Assembly (NCBI RefSeq): GCF_004363075.1
Contig: NZ_SNYN01000030.1
Coordinates: 1-56,880, forward strand
Source of the DNA: Actinorugispora endophytica
GTDB taxonomy: Bacteria > Actinomycetota > Actinomycetes > Streptosporangiales > Streptosporangiaceae
Direction: 5' to 3'
DNA: 56,880 nt
In this document: positions 25,797-36,336 of the stretch, one piece after another
Layout: the number at the start of each line of letters is the position of its first letter
How positions within the stretch are numbered: position 1 is the stretch's first letter
Notes under the pieces: generated by a model
What the model saw: only the letters and a program-made list of their open reading frames with translations
Databases searched by the model: none
Told to the model about the DNA's origin: nothing
Program-made: the position numbers and the translations under genes

Positions 25797-27169
25797 CACC
25801 GACGACCGAAACGGCGGCGGCCGTCAGCGCGCGGGCGCTGGACCTGGCCGCCGAACCGGGCCTGGAGGCGTTCGGCAGCGATCCCTGGTGGATCGTCCTG
25901 ATCAAGGCCGTGGGCATCTTCGTCTTCCTGATGGTCTGCGTGCTGATGATGATCATGGCCGACCGCAAGGTGATGGGCCGGATGCAGCAGCGCCACGGCC
26001 CCAACCGGTTCGGCCCCTGGGGCCTGCTGCAGTCCCTTGCCGACGGCGTGAAGCTGTCGCTCAAGGAGGACCTGATCCCGCGCACCGTCGACAAGGTCGT
26101 GTACATCGCGGCGCCCATGGTCGCGGCGATCCCGGCGTTCATCGCCTTCTCGGTGATCCCCGTGGGGCCCGAGGTGTCGATGTTCGGCGTGCAGACCCGG
26201 CTGCAGCTCACCGACCTGCCGGTCGCGGTGCTGCTGGTGCTGGCCACCGCCTCCATCGGCATCTACGGCATCGTGCTCGCCGGGTGGTCCTCGCGCTCGC
26301 CGTACCCGCTGCTGGGCGGCCTGCGCGCCTCGGCCCAGGTGATCAGCTACGAGATCGCGATGGGCCTGTCGTTCGTCGCGGTGTTCATCTACTCCGGGAC
26401 GCTCAGCACCTCGGGGATCGTCGAGGCGCAGCAGCCCGTCTGGTTCGCGGTCATCCTGTTCCCGTCCTTCGTGATCTACCTGATCACGATGGTCGGCGAG
26501 ACCAACCGGCTGCCCTTCGACCTCGCCGAGGGCGAGGGCGAGATCGTCGGCGGGTTCATGACCGAGTACTCCTCGATGAAGTTCACGATGTTCTTCCTCG
26601 CCGAGTACGTCAACATGGTCACCGTCGCGGCGCTGAGCGTCACCCTGTTCCTCGGCGGCTACCACGCGCCGCCGCCGGTCACCACCTTCTGGCCGGACGC
26701 CGGCGAGGGGTGGATGGGCGCGGTGTGGTGGCTCGGCAAGTTCCTCCTCGTCATGTTCCTGTTCATCTGGCTGCGCGGCTCGCTGCCCCGCATCCGGTAC
26801 GACCAGCTCATGGCGCTGGGCTGGAAGGTGCTGATCCCGATCCAGCTGGTCTGGATCACCGCGGTGGCCACCATCCGGGTGCTGCGCAACGAGCAGTACC
26901 CGCCGTACGTGACGGCCGTCGTCATCGGCGTCTTCTTCGTGCTGATCGTCGCCGCGCTCTGGGCCTGGGGGCGGTCCGCCGAACGGGCCAGGGCCGAGTC
27001 GGACGCCGAACTGGAGGCCGAGCGCCGGGCCATGCGCGACAACCCCATGCACGGCGGATTCCCCGTGCCCCCGATGACGGCTCCGCACTACGGCAGCAGC
27101 GTGGCCGCGGAGGAACCCCGTTTCCAACCGGCCTCGGCCCACGAGCGTGAGGAGGTTTCCGGTGCTTGA
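25793..27169 (+). CDS. nuoH: NADH-quinone oxidoreductase subunit H
   Basis: 458 residues, GTG 25793 overlapping the nuoG stop. About eight helices, with [62 protein letters not shown] (acidic quinone-channel loop) and [18 protein letters not shown]. The soluble C-terminal tail of about 70 residues ([16 protein letters not shown]..) is an actinobacterial extension. Confidence 0.97.
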   Translation: MTPTTETAAAVSARALDLAAEPGLEAFGSDPWWIVLIKAVGIFVFLMVCVLMMIMADRKVMGRMQQRHGPNRFGPWGLLQSLADGVKLSLKEDLIPRTVDKVVYIAAPMVAAIPAFIAFSVIPVGPEVSMFGVQTRLQLTDLPVAVLLVLATASIGIYGIVLAGWSSRSPYPLLGGLRASAQVISYEIAMGLSFVAVFIYSGTLSTSGIVEAQQPVWFAVILFPSFVIYLITMVGETNRLPFDLAEGEGEIVGGFMTEYSSMKFTMFFLAEYVNMVTVAALSVTLFLGGYHAPPPVTTFWPDAGEGWMGAVWWLGKFLLVMFLFIWLRGSLPRIRYDQLMALGWKVLIPIQLVWITAVATIRVLRNEQYPPYVTAVVIGVFFVLIVAALWAWGRSAERARAESDAELEAERRAMRDNPMHGGFPVPPMTAPHYGSSVAAEEPRFQPASAHEREEVSGA

Positions 27170-27716
27170 GTGGCTCAATCCCGTCAAAGGGTTCGGCGTC
27201 ACCTTCCACACCATGTTCAAGAAGGTGCCGACCGTCGAGTACCCGGAGGTCAAGGCGCCCACGATGCCGCGCTTCCACGGGCGGCACCAGCTGAACCGAT
27301 GGCCCGACGGCCTGGAGAAGTGCATCGGCTGCGAGCTGTGCGCCTGGGCCTGCCCGGCCGACGCCATCTACGTGGAGGGCGGCGACAACACCGAGGAGGA
27401 CCGCTTCTCCCCGGGGGAGCGCTACGGACGCGTCTACCAGATCAACTACCTGCGCTGCATCCTGTGCGGGCTGTGCATCGAGGCGTGCCCCACGCGGGCG
27501 CTCACCATGACCAACGAGTACGAGCTCGCCGACGACAGCCGCGAGAGCCTCATCTTCACCAAGGAGCAGCTGCTCGCGCCGCTGCTGGAGGGGATGGAGG
27601 CGCCGCCGCACGCGATGCGGCTCGGCGAGACCGAAGAGGACTACTACCGACTCGGCAGCCAGGACGCGGACGCGGCGGCCCGCGCCGACGAGCGGAACAG
27701 CGAGGCTGTTCAGTGA
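27162..27716 (+). CDS. nuoI: NADH-quinone oxidoreductase subunit I
   Basis: 184 residues from GTG 27162, chosen because GAGGAGG (27149-27155) is 6 nt upstream; it overlaps nuoH by 8 nt. Two ferredoxin-type clusters N6a/N6b: [12 protein letters not shown] and [12 protein letters not shown]. It links NuoG to NuoB. Confidence 0.96.
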   Translation: MLEWLNPVKGFGVTFHTMFKKVPTVEYPEVKAPTMPRFHGRHQLNRWPDGLEKCIGCELCAWACPADAIYVEGGDNTEEDRFSPGERYGRVYQINYLRCILCGLCIEACPTRALTMTNEYELADDSRESLIFTKEQLLAPLLEGMEAPPHAMRLGETEEDYYRLGSQDADAAARADERNSEAVQ

Positions 27717-28630
27717 TCACCGTCCCCCTCCAGACCGCGGTTCCGTCCGCCCCCGTCGGGGGCGGCGAGACCGTGGCCTTCTACGTGCTGGGCACCGTCG
27801 TGGTGCTCGCCGCGCTCGGCGTGGTCTTCAGCCGCAAGGCGGTCTACTCGGCGCTGATGATGGCCGTCGTGATGATCAGCCTCGCGGTCTTCTACGGCAT
27901 CAACGAGGCGCCGTTCCTGATGGTCGTGCAGATCGTCGTCTACACCGGCGCCGTGCTGATGCTCTTCCTGTTCGTCCTCATGCTGGTGGGCGTCGGGTCC
28001 TCCGACTCCCTGGTGGAGACGATCAGGGGCCAGCGGCTGCTGACGGCCGTCATCGCGCTGTGCTTCCTCGTCCCGCTGGCCACCGGCATCACCACCGTCA
28101 CCGTGGGCGAGCCGGTCGGCCTGGCCGCGGGGGTGGCCGCCGCGGGCGGCAACATCCCGTGGATCGCCGGCGAGGTCATCTACCGCTACGTCATCGCCTT
28201 CGAGGCGACCGGGGCGCTGCTCATCACGGCGGTCCTGGGGGCGCTCGTCCTGGCCCACACGGTCCGGACCAAGAAGAAGCGCACCCAGCGCCACCTGTCG
28301 CAGGAGCGCATCCGCGGCGACCACGCGACGCCGCTGCCCGGCCCGGGCACCTACGCCCGGCACAACTCCATCGACATGCCCGCGCTGCTGCCGGACGGCT
28401 CGGTCTCGGAGCTCTCGCTCAACCCGGTGCTGGCCGCCCGCGTCCCGGAGGACCAGCGGTCCGTGCCCGAGGACATGCGCCGCGTCATCGGCGCGGGGCC
28501 CGGCGGCGGGCCGGACTCCGCGCGGTCCGGGGAGACCCGCGACAAGGGTGGGGACGACACCGGCGGGTCCGCGGCCGGTTCGGACAACGGCAACGGAGAA
28601 CGGGAGGGCGAGGGCTCATGGACCCGATGA
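27713..28630 (+). CDS. nuoJ: NADH-quinone oxidoreductase subunit J
   Basis: 305 residues, GTG 27713 overlapping the nuoI stop. Five membrane helices in the first ~185 residues, including [23 protein letters not shown] (the pi-bulge helix of TM3). The hydrophilic tail of about 120 residues ([18 protein letters not shown] .. [17 protein letters not shown]) is much longer than in E. coli (184 aa in total) and probably disordered. Its 3' end overlaps nuoK by 13 nt. Confidence 0.95.
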   Translation: MITVPLQTAVPSAPVGGGETVAFYVLGTVVVLAALGVVFSRKAVYSALMMAVVMISLAVFYGINEAPFLMVVQIVVYTGAVLMLFLFVLMLVGVGSSDSLVETIRGQRLLTAVIALCFLVPLATGITTVTVGEPVGLAAGVAAAGGNIPWIAGEVIYRYVIAFEATGALLITAVLGALVLAHTVRTKKKRTQRHLSQERIRGDHATPLPGPGTYARHNSIDMPALLPDGSVSELSLNPVLAARVPEDQRSVPEDMRRVIGAGPGGGPDSARSGETRDKGGDDTGGSAAGSDNGNGEREGEGSWTR

Positions 28631-28917
28631 ACTACATCGTGCTCGCGGCGGTCCTGTTCACCATCGGCGCCGTCGGCGTCCTGGTGCGGCGCAACGCGAT
28701 CATCGTCTTCATGTGCGTGGAGCTGATGCTCAACGCGTGCAACCTCGCCTTCGTGGCCTTCGCCCGGATGCACGGCGGCATCGAGGGCCAGGTCATCGCC
28801 TTCTTCGTGATGGTGGTCGCCGCGGCCGAGGTCGTGGTGGGGCTCGCCATCATCATGCAGATCTTCCGAACCCGCAGGTCCGCGTCGGTCGACGACGCCA
28901 GCCTGCTCAAGAACTAG
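28618..28917 (+). CDS. nuoK: NADH-quinone oxidoreductase subunit K
   Basis: 99 residues, ATG 28618 (ATG 28627 also possible). It has three helices with the conserved membrane glutamates in [17 protein letters not shown] and [18 protein letters not shown]. The start lies inside the nuoJ tail, with GGGAGGGCGAGGG upstream. Confidence 0.96.
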   Translation: MDPMNYIVLAAVLFTIGAVGVLVRRNAIIVFMCVELMLNACNLAFVAFARMHGGIEGQVIAFFVMVVAAAEVVVGLAIIMQIFRTRRSASVDDASLLKN

Positions 28918-28932
28918 GGCGGGGGCACGACG

Positions 28933-30879
28933 ATGACGCCAACCCTGGCCGCTGACGTGCACGCGGTGACCACCGCGGCCGACGGCGGCGCACTCTCCTT
29001 CGCCTGGCTGCTGATCGCGTTCCCGCTCGCCGGCGCGGCGATCCTGCTGCTGGGCGGCAGACGCGCCAACGCCTGGGGGCACTGGCTCGCCATCGCCGCG
29101 GCGCTGGCGAGCTTCGCCTGGGCGGTTCTGGGCCTGGTCGACCTCCTGGGCCGCGCGCCCGAGGGGCGCAGCGTCGCGGTCGAGGTCTACCGGTGGATCG
29201 AGGTCGGCGGGTTCCGGGCCGACGTGAGCCTGCTCGTCGACCCGCTGTCGATCACCTTCGCGCTGCTCATCACCGGCGTCGGATCGCTGATCCACGTCTA
29301 CTCGGTGGGCTACATGAGCCACGACGAGAACCGGCGGAAGTTCTTCGCCTACCTCAACCTGTTCGTCGCGGCCATGCTCGTGCTGGTCCTGGCCGACAAC
29401 TACCTGCTGCTGTTCCTGGGCTGGGAGGGCGTCGGCCTGGCGTCCTACCTGCTCATCGGGTTCTGGCAGCACAAGCCCTCGGCGGCCGTTGCGGCCAAGA
29501 AGGCGTTCCTGATCAACCGGGTCGGCGACATCGGCCTCCTGATCGCGATCATGCTGATGTTCACCACCTTCGGCACCGTCGCCTTCACCCCGCTGTTCGA
29601 GTCCGTCGGCGGCGCGGGACAGGGCGTCATGACCGCGATCGGCCTCCTCCTGCTGCTGGGAGCGTGCGGAAAGTCCGCGCAGCTCCCGCTCCAGGCGTGG
29701 CTCCTGGACGCGATGGAGGGCCCGACCCCGGTCTCGGCCCTCATCCACGCCGCGACCATGGTCACCGCGGGGGTCTACCTGATCGTGCGCTCGGGCCCCG
29801 TCTTCGAGGCGGCGCCCACCGCGCAGCTCGTGGTCACCGTCGTCGGCGCGGCCACCCTGCTGGCCGGCGCGGCCATCGGATGCGCCAAGGACGACATCAA
29901 GAAGGCGCTGGCGGGCTCCACCATGAGCCAGATCGGCTACATGGTCCTGGCCGCCGGGCTCGGCCCGATCGGCTACGCCGCCGCCATCGCGCACCTGGTC
30001 ACGCACGGCTTCTTCAAGGCCGGGCTGTTCCTGGGCGCCGGATCGGTCATGCACGGCATGAACGACGAGGTGGACATGCGCAGGTACGGCGGGCTGCGCA
30101 AGGCCATGCCGATCACCTTCGCCACCTTCGGGGCGGGCTACCTCGCCATCATCGGGGTGCCGTTCCTGTCCGGCTGGTGGACGAAGGAGGGCATCATCCA
30201 GGCGGCGTTCGACTCCGGCGGCGTCACCGGGCAGATCCTGGGCTGGGCCACGCTGCTGGGCGCCGGGCTCACCGCGTTCTACATGTCCCGGATCATGTTC
30301 ATGACGTTCTTCGGGAAGAAGCGCTGGGCCGACGACGCGCACCCGCACGAGTCGCCGTCCTCCATGACGGTCCCGATGATCGTGCTGGCCGTCGGCTCGG
30401 TGGCGCTGGGCGCGGTGCTGGTGTTCAACTACACCCTCGCCGGGTTCCTCGCCCCCGTTGTGGGCGCGCCGCACCACGAGTTCGACCTCGCGCACATGGT
30501 GACCAGCCCGTACTCGCTGATCGCGCTGGCGTTCATGCTCGTCGGCGTGGCGTTCGCGTGGGTGCGCTACGCCCGCGCGGACGTTCCGGTCGAGGCCCCC
30601 AAGGGGAACTTCGTCACCGTCGCCGCGCGCGAGGAGCTGTACGGAAACGCCCTCAACGAGGGCCTGTTCATGCGGCCCGGCCAGGTGGTCACCGCGGCTT
30701 CGACCGCCTTCGACAACCACGCCGTGGACGGCCTCGTCAACGGGGTCGCGCGCTGGATCCGGACCGGTTCGGAGAACCTGCGCCTGGTCCAGACCGGGTT
30801 CGCCCGCAGCTACGCCCTGACCATGCTCTTCGGCGCGGCCGTCGTCGTGGCCACCACGCTGGGAGTGACCTTTGCCTAG
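28933..30879 (+). CDS. nuoL: NADH-quinone oxidoreductase subunit L
   Basis: 648 residues, ATG 28933. Antiporter-like proton-pumping subunit with about 15-16 helices: [18 protein letters not shown] (key Glu), [38 protein letters not shown] (key Lys and His), and the long lateral helix region at the C-terminus. 15 nt after nuoK. Confidence 0.97.
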   Translation: MTPTLAADVHAVTTAADGGALSFAWLLIAFPLAGAAILLLGGRRANAWGHWLAIAAALASFAWAVLGLVDLLGRAPEGRSVAVEVYRWIEVGGFRADVSLLVDPLSITFALLITGVGSLIHVYSVGYMSHDENRRKFFAYLNLFVAAMLVLVLADNYLLLFLGWEGVGLASYLLIGFWQHKPSAAVAAKKAFLINRVGDIGLLIAIMLMFTTFGTVAFTPLFESVGGAGQGVMTAIGLLLLLGACGKSAQLPLQAWLLDAMEGPTPVSALIHAATMVTAGVYLIVRSGPVFEAAPTAQLVVTVVGAATLLAGAAIGCAKDDIKKALAGSTMSQIGYMVLAAGLGPIGYAAAIAHLVTHGFFKAGLFLGAGSVMHGMNDEVDMRRYGGLRKAMPITFATFGAGYLAIIGVPFLSGWWTKEGIIQAAFDSGGVTGQILGWATLLGAGLTAFYMSRIMFMTFFGKKRWADDAHPHESPSSMTVPMIVLAVGSVALGAVLVFNYTLAGFLAPVVGAPHHEFDLAHMVTSPYSLIALAFMLVGVAFAWVRYARADVPVEAPKGNFVTVAAREELYGNALNEGLFMRPGQVVTAASTAFDNHAVDGLVNGVARWIRTGSENLRLVQTGFARSYALTMLFGAAVVVATTLGVTFA

Positions 30880-30937
30880 TCTCACACCCAGCCGAACGAC
30901 CTCCCGGAGCGCACGAGACCGGCAGGTGAGGACCTAA

Positions 30938-32503
30938 ATGACCATCCCCTGGTTGACACTCGCGATCGCGCTGCCCGCAGTGGGCGCGCTGGTCGTGGCG
31001 CTCATCCCGCGCGAGCGGGCCGAACTCGCCAAGCGCGTCGCGCTGGCCTGCACGCTGGTCGTGCTCGCCGTCGTCGGCGCGATGGCGCTGAACTTCGACC
31101 CCTCGGGCCCCCGCTTCCAGTTCACCGAGGTCCACCCGTGGATCGCGCGCTTCGGCGTGCACTACGCGGTGGGCGTGGACGGCATCGCGCTGACCCTGAT
31201 CGGGCTGTCCGCGCTGCTCGTTCCGCTGGTCGTGCTGGCGGCCTGGAAGGAGCAGGAGGACGCCGAGGACCGGGGCAAGGGCTACTTCGCCCTCATCCTG
31301 GTCCTGGAGGCGATGATGATCGGGGTCTTCGCGGCCACCGACGTCTTCCTCTTCTACGTCTTCTTCGAGGCCATGCTGATCCCGGTCTACTTCATGATCG
31401 GGCGGTACGGCCGGGGCGGGGAGCGCCGCCGCGCCTCGATGAAGTTCCTGCTCTACAGCCTCCTCGGCGGGCTGCTCATGCTGGTCGCGGTGATCGGCGT
31501 GTACGCCTACAGCGCCCAGGCGGGCAACGGCACGTTCCTGTGGGCCGACCTGGTCGGCGCCGAGGGCCTGCTCGCGGGCGTGGACACCACGGCGGCCCGC
31601 TGGCTGTTCCTCGGGTTCTTCGTCGCCTTCGCCATCAAGGCCCCGATGTGGCCGGTGCACACCTGGCTGCCCGCGGCCGCCGGGAGCTCGCGCCCCGGGA
31701 CCGCCGTGCTGCTGGTGGGCGTCCTGGACAAGGTGGGCACCTATGGCATGCTGCGGTACTGCCTGGAGCTGTTCCCCGGGGCCGCCGCGTGGTTCGTCTG
31801 GCCGGTCGTGGTCCTCAGCCTGGTCAGCATCATCTACGGCGCGGTCGTGGCGATCGGCCAGACCGACATGCTCCGGCTCATCGCCTACACCTCGGTGTCG
31901 CACTTCGGCTTCATCACGCTGGGCATCTTCGCGATGACCTCGCAGGGCCAGTCCGGCGCCGCGCTGTACATGGTGAACCACGGCTTCTCCACCGGCGCGC
32001 TGTTCCTGATCGCGGGCTTCCTCATCACCCGCAACAACGGGTCCGCGGTGATCGCGGACTACGGGGGCGTGCAGAAGGTCGCCCCGGTGCTCGCCGGCAC
32101 CTTCCTGGTGGCCGGCCTGTCCAGCCTGGCGCTTCCGGGCCTCTCGCCGTTCGTCAGCGAGTTCCTGGTGTTCGTCGGGACCTTCACGGTCCTGCCGGTG
32201 CCCGCGGTCGTCGCGACCGTCGGCGTGGTGCTGGCCGCGCTGTACATCCTGTGGATGTACCAGCGCATGATGACCGGCCCGGTCCGGGAGAAGCTGGCGG
32301 GCATGGCGGACCTGTCCGGGCGCGAGGTGTGGGCGGTGGCCCCGCTCATCGCCGTCATCATCCTGTTCGGCGTCTACCCGCAGCCGCTGCTGGACGTGAT
32401 CAACCCCGCGGTGGAGCAGACCATGCAGCAGATCGATGTCAGCGACCCCGCCCCGGTGCTGGGTGTCGACCAGGCCGGTGGCCAGGAAGGAGCAGGCGAA
32501 TGA
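30938..32503 (+). CDS. nuoM: NADH-quinone oxidoreductase subunit M
   Basis: 521 residues, ATG 30938 behind GAGGA. Antiporter-like subunit: FYVFFEAMLIPVYFMIGRYG (key Glu), AIKAPMWPVHTWLPAAAGSSRPGTAVLLVGVLDKVGTYG (key Lys). SSRPGT replaces the more usual E-APT-GS stretch, a local variation. About 14 helices. Confidence 0.97.
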   Translation: MTIPWLTLAIALPAVGALVVALIPRERAELAKRVALACTLVVLAVVGAMALNFDPSGPRFQFTEVHPWIARFGVHYAVGVDGIALTLIGLSALLVPLVVLAAWKEQEDAEDRGKGYFALILVLEAMMIGVFAATDVFLFYVFFEAMLIPVYFMIGRYGRGGERRRASMKFLLYSLLGGLLMLVAVIGVYAYSAQAGNGTFLWADLVGAEGLLAGVDTTAARWLFLGFFVAFAIKAPMWPVHTWLPAAAGSSRPGTAVLLVGVLDKVGTYGMLRYCLELFPGAAAWFVWPVVVLSLVSIIYGAVVAIGQTDMLRLIAYTSVSHFGFITLGIFAMTSQGQSGAALYMVNHGFSTGALFLIAGFLITRNNGSAVIADYGGVQKVAPVLAGTFLVAGLSSLALPGLSPFVSEFLVFVGTFTVLPVPAVVATVGVVLAALYILWMYQRMMTGPVREKLAGMADLSGREVWAVAPLIAVIILFGVYPQPLLDVINPAVEQTMQQIDVSDPAPVLGVDQAGGQEGAGE

Positions 32504-34161
32504 TCCCGCTGGGCCTGCCGGAGCCGACGGCTCCCGCACTCACCACCCAGGCCCCCGACCTGGACTACTGGCTGCTGTCACCCCTGCTGGTGGTCTTCGC
32601 GGTCGGCGTCGTCGGGGTGCTCGTCGAGGCGTTCGTGGACCGGCGGCACCGCCGCCTCACCCAGCTGGTGCTGGCCCTGGCCGGCGTCGGCGCGGCGTTC
32701 GTGCTGACCCTCCTGCAGGTGGGCTCGCTGCCCGAGCAGGGCGCGGGTGTCGGTGTGGCGTTCGCCACCGTCGCGGTGGACCGGCCGACCCTGTTCTTCC
32801 AGGGCACCATCCTGGTGCTGGCCTTCATCAGCCTGCTGCTCATCGCGGAGAACCGCGACGGCGAGAGCGCGTTCGCCGCCCAGGCGGCCGCGGTTCCCGG
32901 AAGCGAGGAGGAGCGCGCGCACGTCCTCGCCGGATCGCAGCACACCGAGGTCTACCCGCTGGTGATGTTCGCGGTGCTGGGAATGCAGCTGTTCCCGGCC
33001 TCCAACGACTTCCTCACCATGTTCATCGCCCTCGAGGTGATGAGCCTCCCGCTGTACCTGCTGTGCGGTCTGGCCCGGCGCCGCAGGCTGTTCTCCCAGG
33101 AGGCGGCGGTCAAGTACTTCCTCCTGGGCGCTTTCTCCTCGGCGTTCTTCCTGTTCGGGATCGCCATGGTGTACGGCTACGCGGGCTCGGTGCACTTCGC
33201 CGACGTCTACGCGGCGGTCGGCGCGGGCGGTGCCGGGGTGATCGAGGACGGCGAGCCGCTGCTGCTGATCGGCATGGCGCTGATCGGCGTGGGCCTGCTG
33301 TTCAAGGTCGGCGCGGTGCCCTTCCACAACTGGAAGCCCGACGTGTACCAGGGCGCGCCCACCCCCATCACCGCGCTGATGGCCTCCTGCACGCTGGTCG
33401 CCGCCTTCGGCGCGCTGCTGCGGGTGTTCTACGTGGCCTTCGGCGCGTCGGTGTGGGAGTGGCGGCCGATGCTGTGGGTGGTGGCGATCCTCACCATGGT
33501 GCTCGCCGCCGTGATCGCGGTGACCCAGCGGGACATCAAGCGGTTGCTCGCCTACTCCTCGGTGGTGCACGCGGGGTTCGTCCTGACCGCGGTCGTCGCG
33601 GCCAGTGCCGACGGACTGGCCGGTGCGATGTTCTACCTGGCCGCCTACGGCTTCACCACGATCGGCGCGTTCGCGGTCGTCACCCTGGTGCGCGCCCCCG
33701 AGGGCGGGGCCGAGGCGGGCGACCTGGCGCAGTGGGCCGGCCTGGCCCGGACCTCCCCGTTCCTGGCCGGAGCGCTCGGCCTGTTCCTGCTGGCCTTCGC
33801 TGGTATCCCGCTGACCAGCGGGTTCATCGGCAAGTTCGCGGTGTTCGAGGCGGCGGTGGCGGCCGGGGCGACCCCGCTCGTGGTCGTGGGCGTGCTCAGC
33901 AGCGCGGTGACCGCGTTCTTCTACGTGCGCATCATCGTGCTGATGTTCTTCGCCGAGCCCGCCGAGACGGCGCCCCGGGTGCTCAGGCCGGGCGGGCTCA
34001 CCGGAACGGTGATCGGCGTGGGGATCGCGGCCACCGTCCTCCTGGGCGTCTTCCCCGGGCCGGTGCTGGACAACCTGCTGCCCCAGCCGTCCGCGGAGGC
34101 GGCCGTCGGCACACAGCCCTCCGGGGCCGGGATCGTTCCGGAGGACATGTTCGTTCGGTAG
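32500..34161 (+). CDS. nuoN: NADH-quinone oxidoreductase subunit N
   Basis: 553 residues, ATG 32500 overlapping the nuoM stop. Antiporter-like subunit: LEVMSLPLYLLCGLARRR, FKVGAVPFHNWKPDVYQGAPTPITALMASCTLVAAFGALLRV, RDIKRLLAYSSVVHAGFVL. Last gene of nuo. A hairpin at 34246-34282 and an RBS for the next gene follow. Confidence 0.97.
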   Translation: MIPLGLPEPTAPALTTQAPDLDYWLLSPLLVVFAVGVVGVLVEAFVDRRHRRLTQLVLALAGVGAAFVLTLLQVGSLPEQGAGVGVAFATVAVDRPTLFFQGTILVLAFISLLLIAENRDGESAFAAQAAAVPGSEEERAHVLAGSQHTEVYPLVMFAVLGMQLFPASNDFLTMFIALEVMSLPLYLLCGLARRRRLFSQEAAVKYFLLGAFSSAFFLFGIAMVYGYAGSVHFADVYAAVGAGGAGVIEDGEPLLLIGMALIGVGLLFKVGAVPFHNWKPDVYQGAPTPITALMASCTLVAAFGALLRVFYVAFGASVWEWRPMLWVVAILTMVLAAVIAVTQRDIKRLLAYSSVVHAGFVLTAVVAASADGLAGAMFYLAAYGFTTIGAFAVVTLVRAPEGGAEAGDLAQWAGLARTSPFLAGALGLFLLAFAGIPLTSGFIGKFAVFEAAVAAGATPLVVVGVLSSAVTAFFYVRIIVLMFFAEPAETAPRVLRPGGLTGTVIGVGIAATVLLGVFPGPVLDNLLPQPSAEAAVGTQPSGAGIVPEDMFVR

Positions 34162-34306
34162 GGATGGAGGGGTAATCCGGCGTCGGCTTTGGTGGTTGAG
34201 ACGACGTCGGATAACTTCTAGATCGGTTGGTGTTCATTTTCGAGAGCGCGCGGTACTTCGTTTCTCAGGAGGTATCGCGCGCCCTGCTGACACGTGGAGC
34301 TTTCAG

Positions 34307-35311
34307 GTGAGCGGTGCTGTCCCGAGCGGGTTCCTGACGCTGCCGAGTATCGACGACGCGCTCGCCCGGGAAATTCAGGCGGAGCTTGACCGGGTGGAGA
34401 AGCTGCTCCACGACACGGTGGAGGCCAGTGACCCGCTGCTGAACGAGGCGGCGGCGCACCTGCTGGCGGCCGGGGGCAAGCGCTTCCGCGCCATACTGGT
34501 GCTGCTGGCTGCGCGCTTCGGTGACACCGGTAACCCCGACCTCGTCCCGGCGGCGGCCGTCGTGGAGCTGACCCACGTGGCGACCCTCTACCACGACGAC
34601 GTCATGGACGAGGCGGAGCTGCGCCGCGGCGAACCCAGCGCGAACCGCCGCTGGGGGAACTCCATCGCGATCCTCACCGGCGACTACGTGTTCGCGCGCG
34701 CCTCGGAGATGCTGGCGGACCTGGGCACGGAGGCGGTCCGCCTGCAGGCGCAGACCTTCGGGCGGCTCGTGAGGGGGCAGATCCTGGAGACCGCGGGACC
34801 GAATGCCGGAGCCGACCCGATGGCGCACTACCTGGAGGTCATCGGGGACAAGACGGCGTCGCTGATCGCCTCGTCCGGACGGTTCGGCGCGATGGTCGCC
34901 GGTGCCGACCCCAAGGTCATCGAGACGGTCACCCGGGCCTGCGACGCGCTGGGGATGGCCTTCCAGCTGTCCGACGACATCCTGGACGTGGCCAGCGAGA
35001 CCGACCAGTCCGGCAAGGTCCCCGGCACCGACCTGCGCGAGGGCGTGCTGACACTGCCGATGTTCCACGCGCAGAGGGACGACGCGCCGGAGAACGCGCG
35101 GCTGCGCTCGCTGCTGGGACGCCCTCTGGGCGACGACGAGACCGCCGAGGCGCTGTCCCTGCTGCGCGCCCACCCGGCGATGAGCGCGGCCCGCGCGGAC
35201 CTGGAGGGCTGGGCGAACCTGGCCCGCACCGAGCTGGCCACCCTTCCCTCGTGCCCGGCCCGCGACGCCTTCGAGGCGCTCTGCGACTACGTGGTGCGCC
35301 GCACCGGCTGA
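34307..35311 (+). CDS. Trans-polyprenyl diphosphate synthase
   Basis: 334 residues from GTG 34307 with GGAG 7 nt upstream. FARM motif YHDDVMDEAELRRG and second Asp-rich motif QLSDDILDVASE are intact, with GGKRFRAILVLLAAR at the substrate-binding helix and GDKTASLIASSGRFG. The small residues before the first DDxxD fit a long-chain product. It most likely builds the menaquinone side chain from FPP/GGPP and IPP, in line with menG and the MenJ-like gene upstream. 145 nt after nuoN, same strand. Confidence 0.93.
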   Translation: MSGAVPSGFLTLPSIDDALAREIQAELDRVEKLLHDTVEASDPLLNEAAAHLLAAGGKRFRAILVLLAARFGDTGNPDLVPAAAVVELTHVATLYHDDVMDEAELRRGEPSANRRWGNSIAILTGDYVFARASEMLADLGTEAVRLQAQTFGRLVRGQILETAGPNAGADPMAHYLEVIGDKTASLIASSGRFGAMVAGADPKVIETVTRACDALGMAFQLSDDILDVASETDQSGKVPGTDLREGVLTLPMFHAQRDDAPENARLRSLLGRPLGDDETAEALSLLRAHPAMSAARADLEGWANLARTELATLPSCPARDAFEALCDYVVRRTG

Positions 35312-35481
35312 CCGGGAGCACCGGCCGCAGGGTCATGGCCGCCCCTTTTCCGCGTATGCCCCGGGTAATGCGCGGCTCCGTCCGGCCGACCGCAGAACGC
35401 GCCCGACCGTAGTCTCTTGGTGACTCTGGGATACCGTCCGGATGCGGCCGAGTACCGGGAACTCGAGGAGCGTGATCGACT

Positions 35482-35892
35482 GTGGTGCGGCAACTGGGGG
35501 CGCAGCAACTCATCGGACTCCGTCTCGTGGACGAGAACGGGATCAGAGTGGGCGTGATCGGCCAGGTCTACTTCGACGACCAGACGGGCGCGCCCCGCTG
35601 GGTGACGGTGCGGCGCGGGTTCTTCCGGGCGGGGGAGAACTTCGTGCCGCTGCGCGGCGCCCGCCCGCTCGGAGACGACGTCCAGGTCCCGTACTCCAGG
35701 GAGACGGTCCGGACGGCGCCGGTCTTCCCGACCGACCGGCACATCTCGGTGGCCGAGGAGGACCAGATCTACCTGCACTACGGCCTGGCCCCCGAGACGG
35801 CGCAGGAGGTCCCGGAGCAGCGCCCGTACCTCGCTCCGCGCGGCAAGCACGCCAAGACCCCCGAACGCTCCCGGACCCAGCCCACGGTCTAG
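35482..35892 (+). CDS. PRC-barrel domain protein
   Basis: 136 residues, GTG 35482 with GAGGAG 11 nt upstream. One PRC-barrel: LGAQQLIGLRLVDENGIRVGVIGQVYFDDQTGAPRWVTVRRGFF, then FVPLRGARPLGDDVQVPYSRE and a short basic tail. It is clearly paralogous to the N-terminal half of the protein at 36337. Its TAG stop (35890-35892) lies within the CTAG that begins the repeat element at 35889, so the element may have shaped its C-terminus. PRC-barrels bind proteins or RNA; the role here is unknown. Confidence 0.88.
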   Translation: MVRQLGAQQLIGLRLVDENGIRVGVIGQVYFDDQTGAPRWVTVRRGFFRAGENFVPLRGARPLGDDVQVPYSRETVRTAPVFPTDRHISVAEEDQIYLHYGLAPETAQEVPEQRPYLAPRGKHAKTPERSRTQPTV

Positions 35893-36158
35893 AGAACCCC
35901 CGGCGCGGGGGTGTTTCGGGCTCTGTTGGAGCAGGGTCCGCTCGGGGCCTGTGACGGCGGGCGGCGACGGCGGGTGGGGCCGGAGGCCCGCGCGTATCCG
36001 CCGGGTGTCCGTGACGCGGCGGTTCGAGGGCCGGTTCCGCTCTGACCCGGAATGGTCTTGGGCTTTCTGCCCGTTTCGGGGCCGGGAAGGGCAGAAAGCC
36101 CAAGACCGTCAACGGAACCACCGGTGCCCGAAACACCCCCGCGCCGAAGACTCCCTAG
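35889..36158 (+). mobile_element. MITE-like palindromic element R2, bounded by CTAG
   Basis: Terminal inverted repeats GGCGCGGGGGTGTTTCGGG (35902-35920) and its exact complement (36127-36145), with CTAG at 35889-35892 and 36155-36158. An internal perfect 19-bp hairpin is at 36054-36072 / 36089-36107 (CTTGGGCTTTCTGCCC core). About 165 bp (35951-36114) are over 85% identical by eye to 46401-46564. No ORF of note. Placed between two paralogous PRC-barrel genes. Confidence 0.75.
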
Positions 36159-36336
36159 CGCCCCGCCGGGGTGCCGCCGGGTCAGGTTCTGGCATTTTCC
36201 GGGTATACGTCGGACAACTCCTGGTCGCTTCACCGGCAAACGGGTAGCGAACTCTCTGACCTGCTGCGATACCGGTTTCCGGATGTCGCGGGAAGAAGCC
36301 CGCCCCGGCGGGGCCAGATCCAAGGGGTTGATTCGC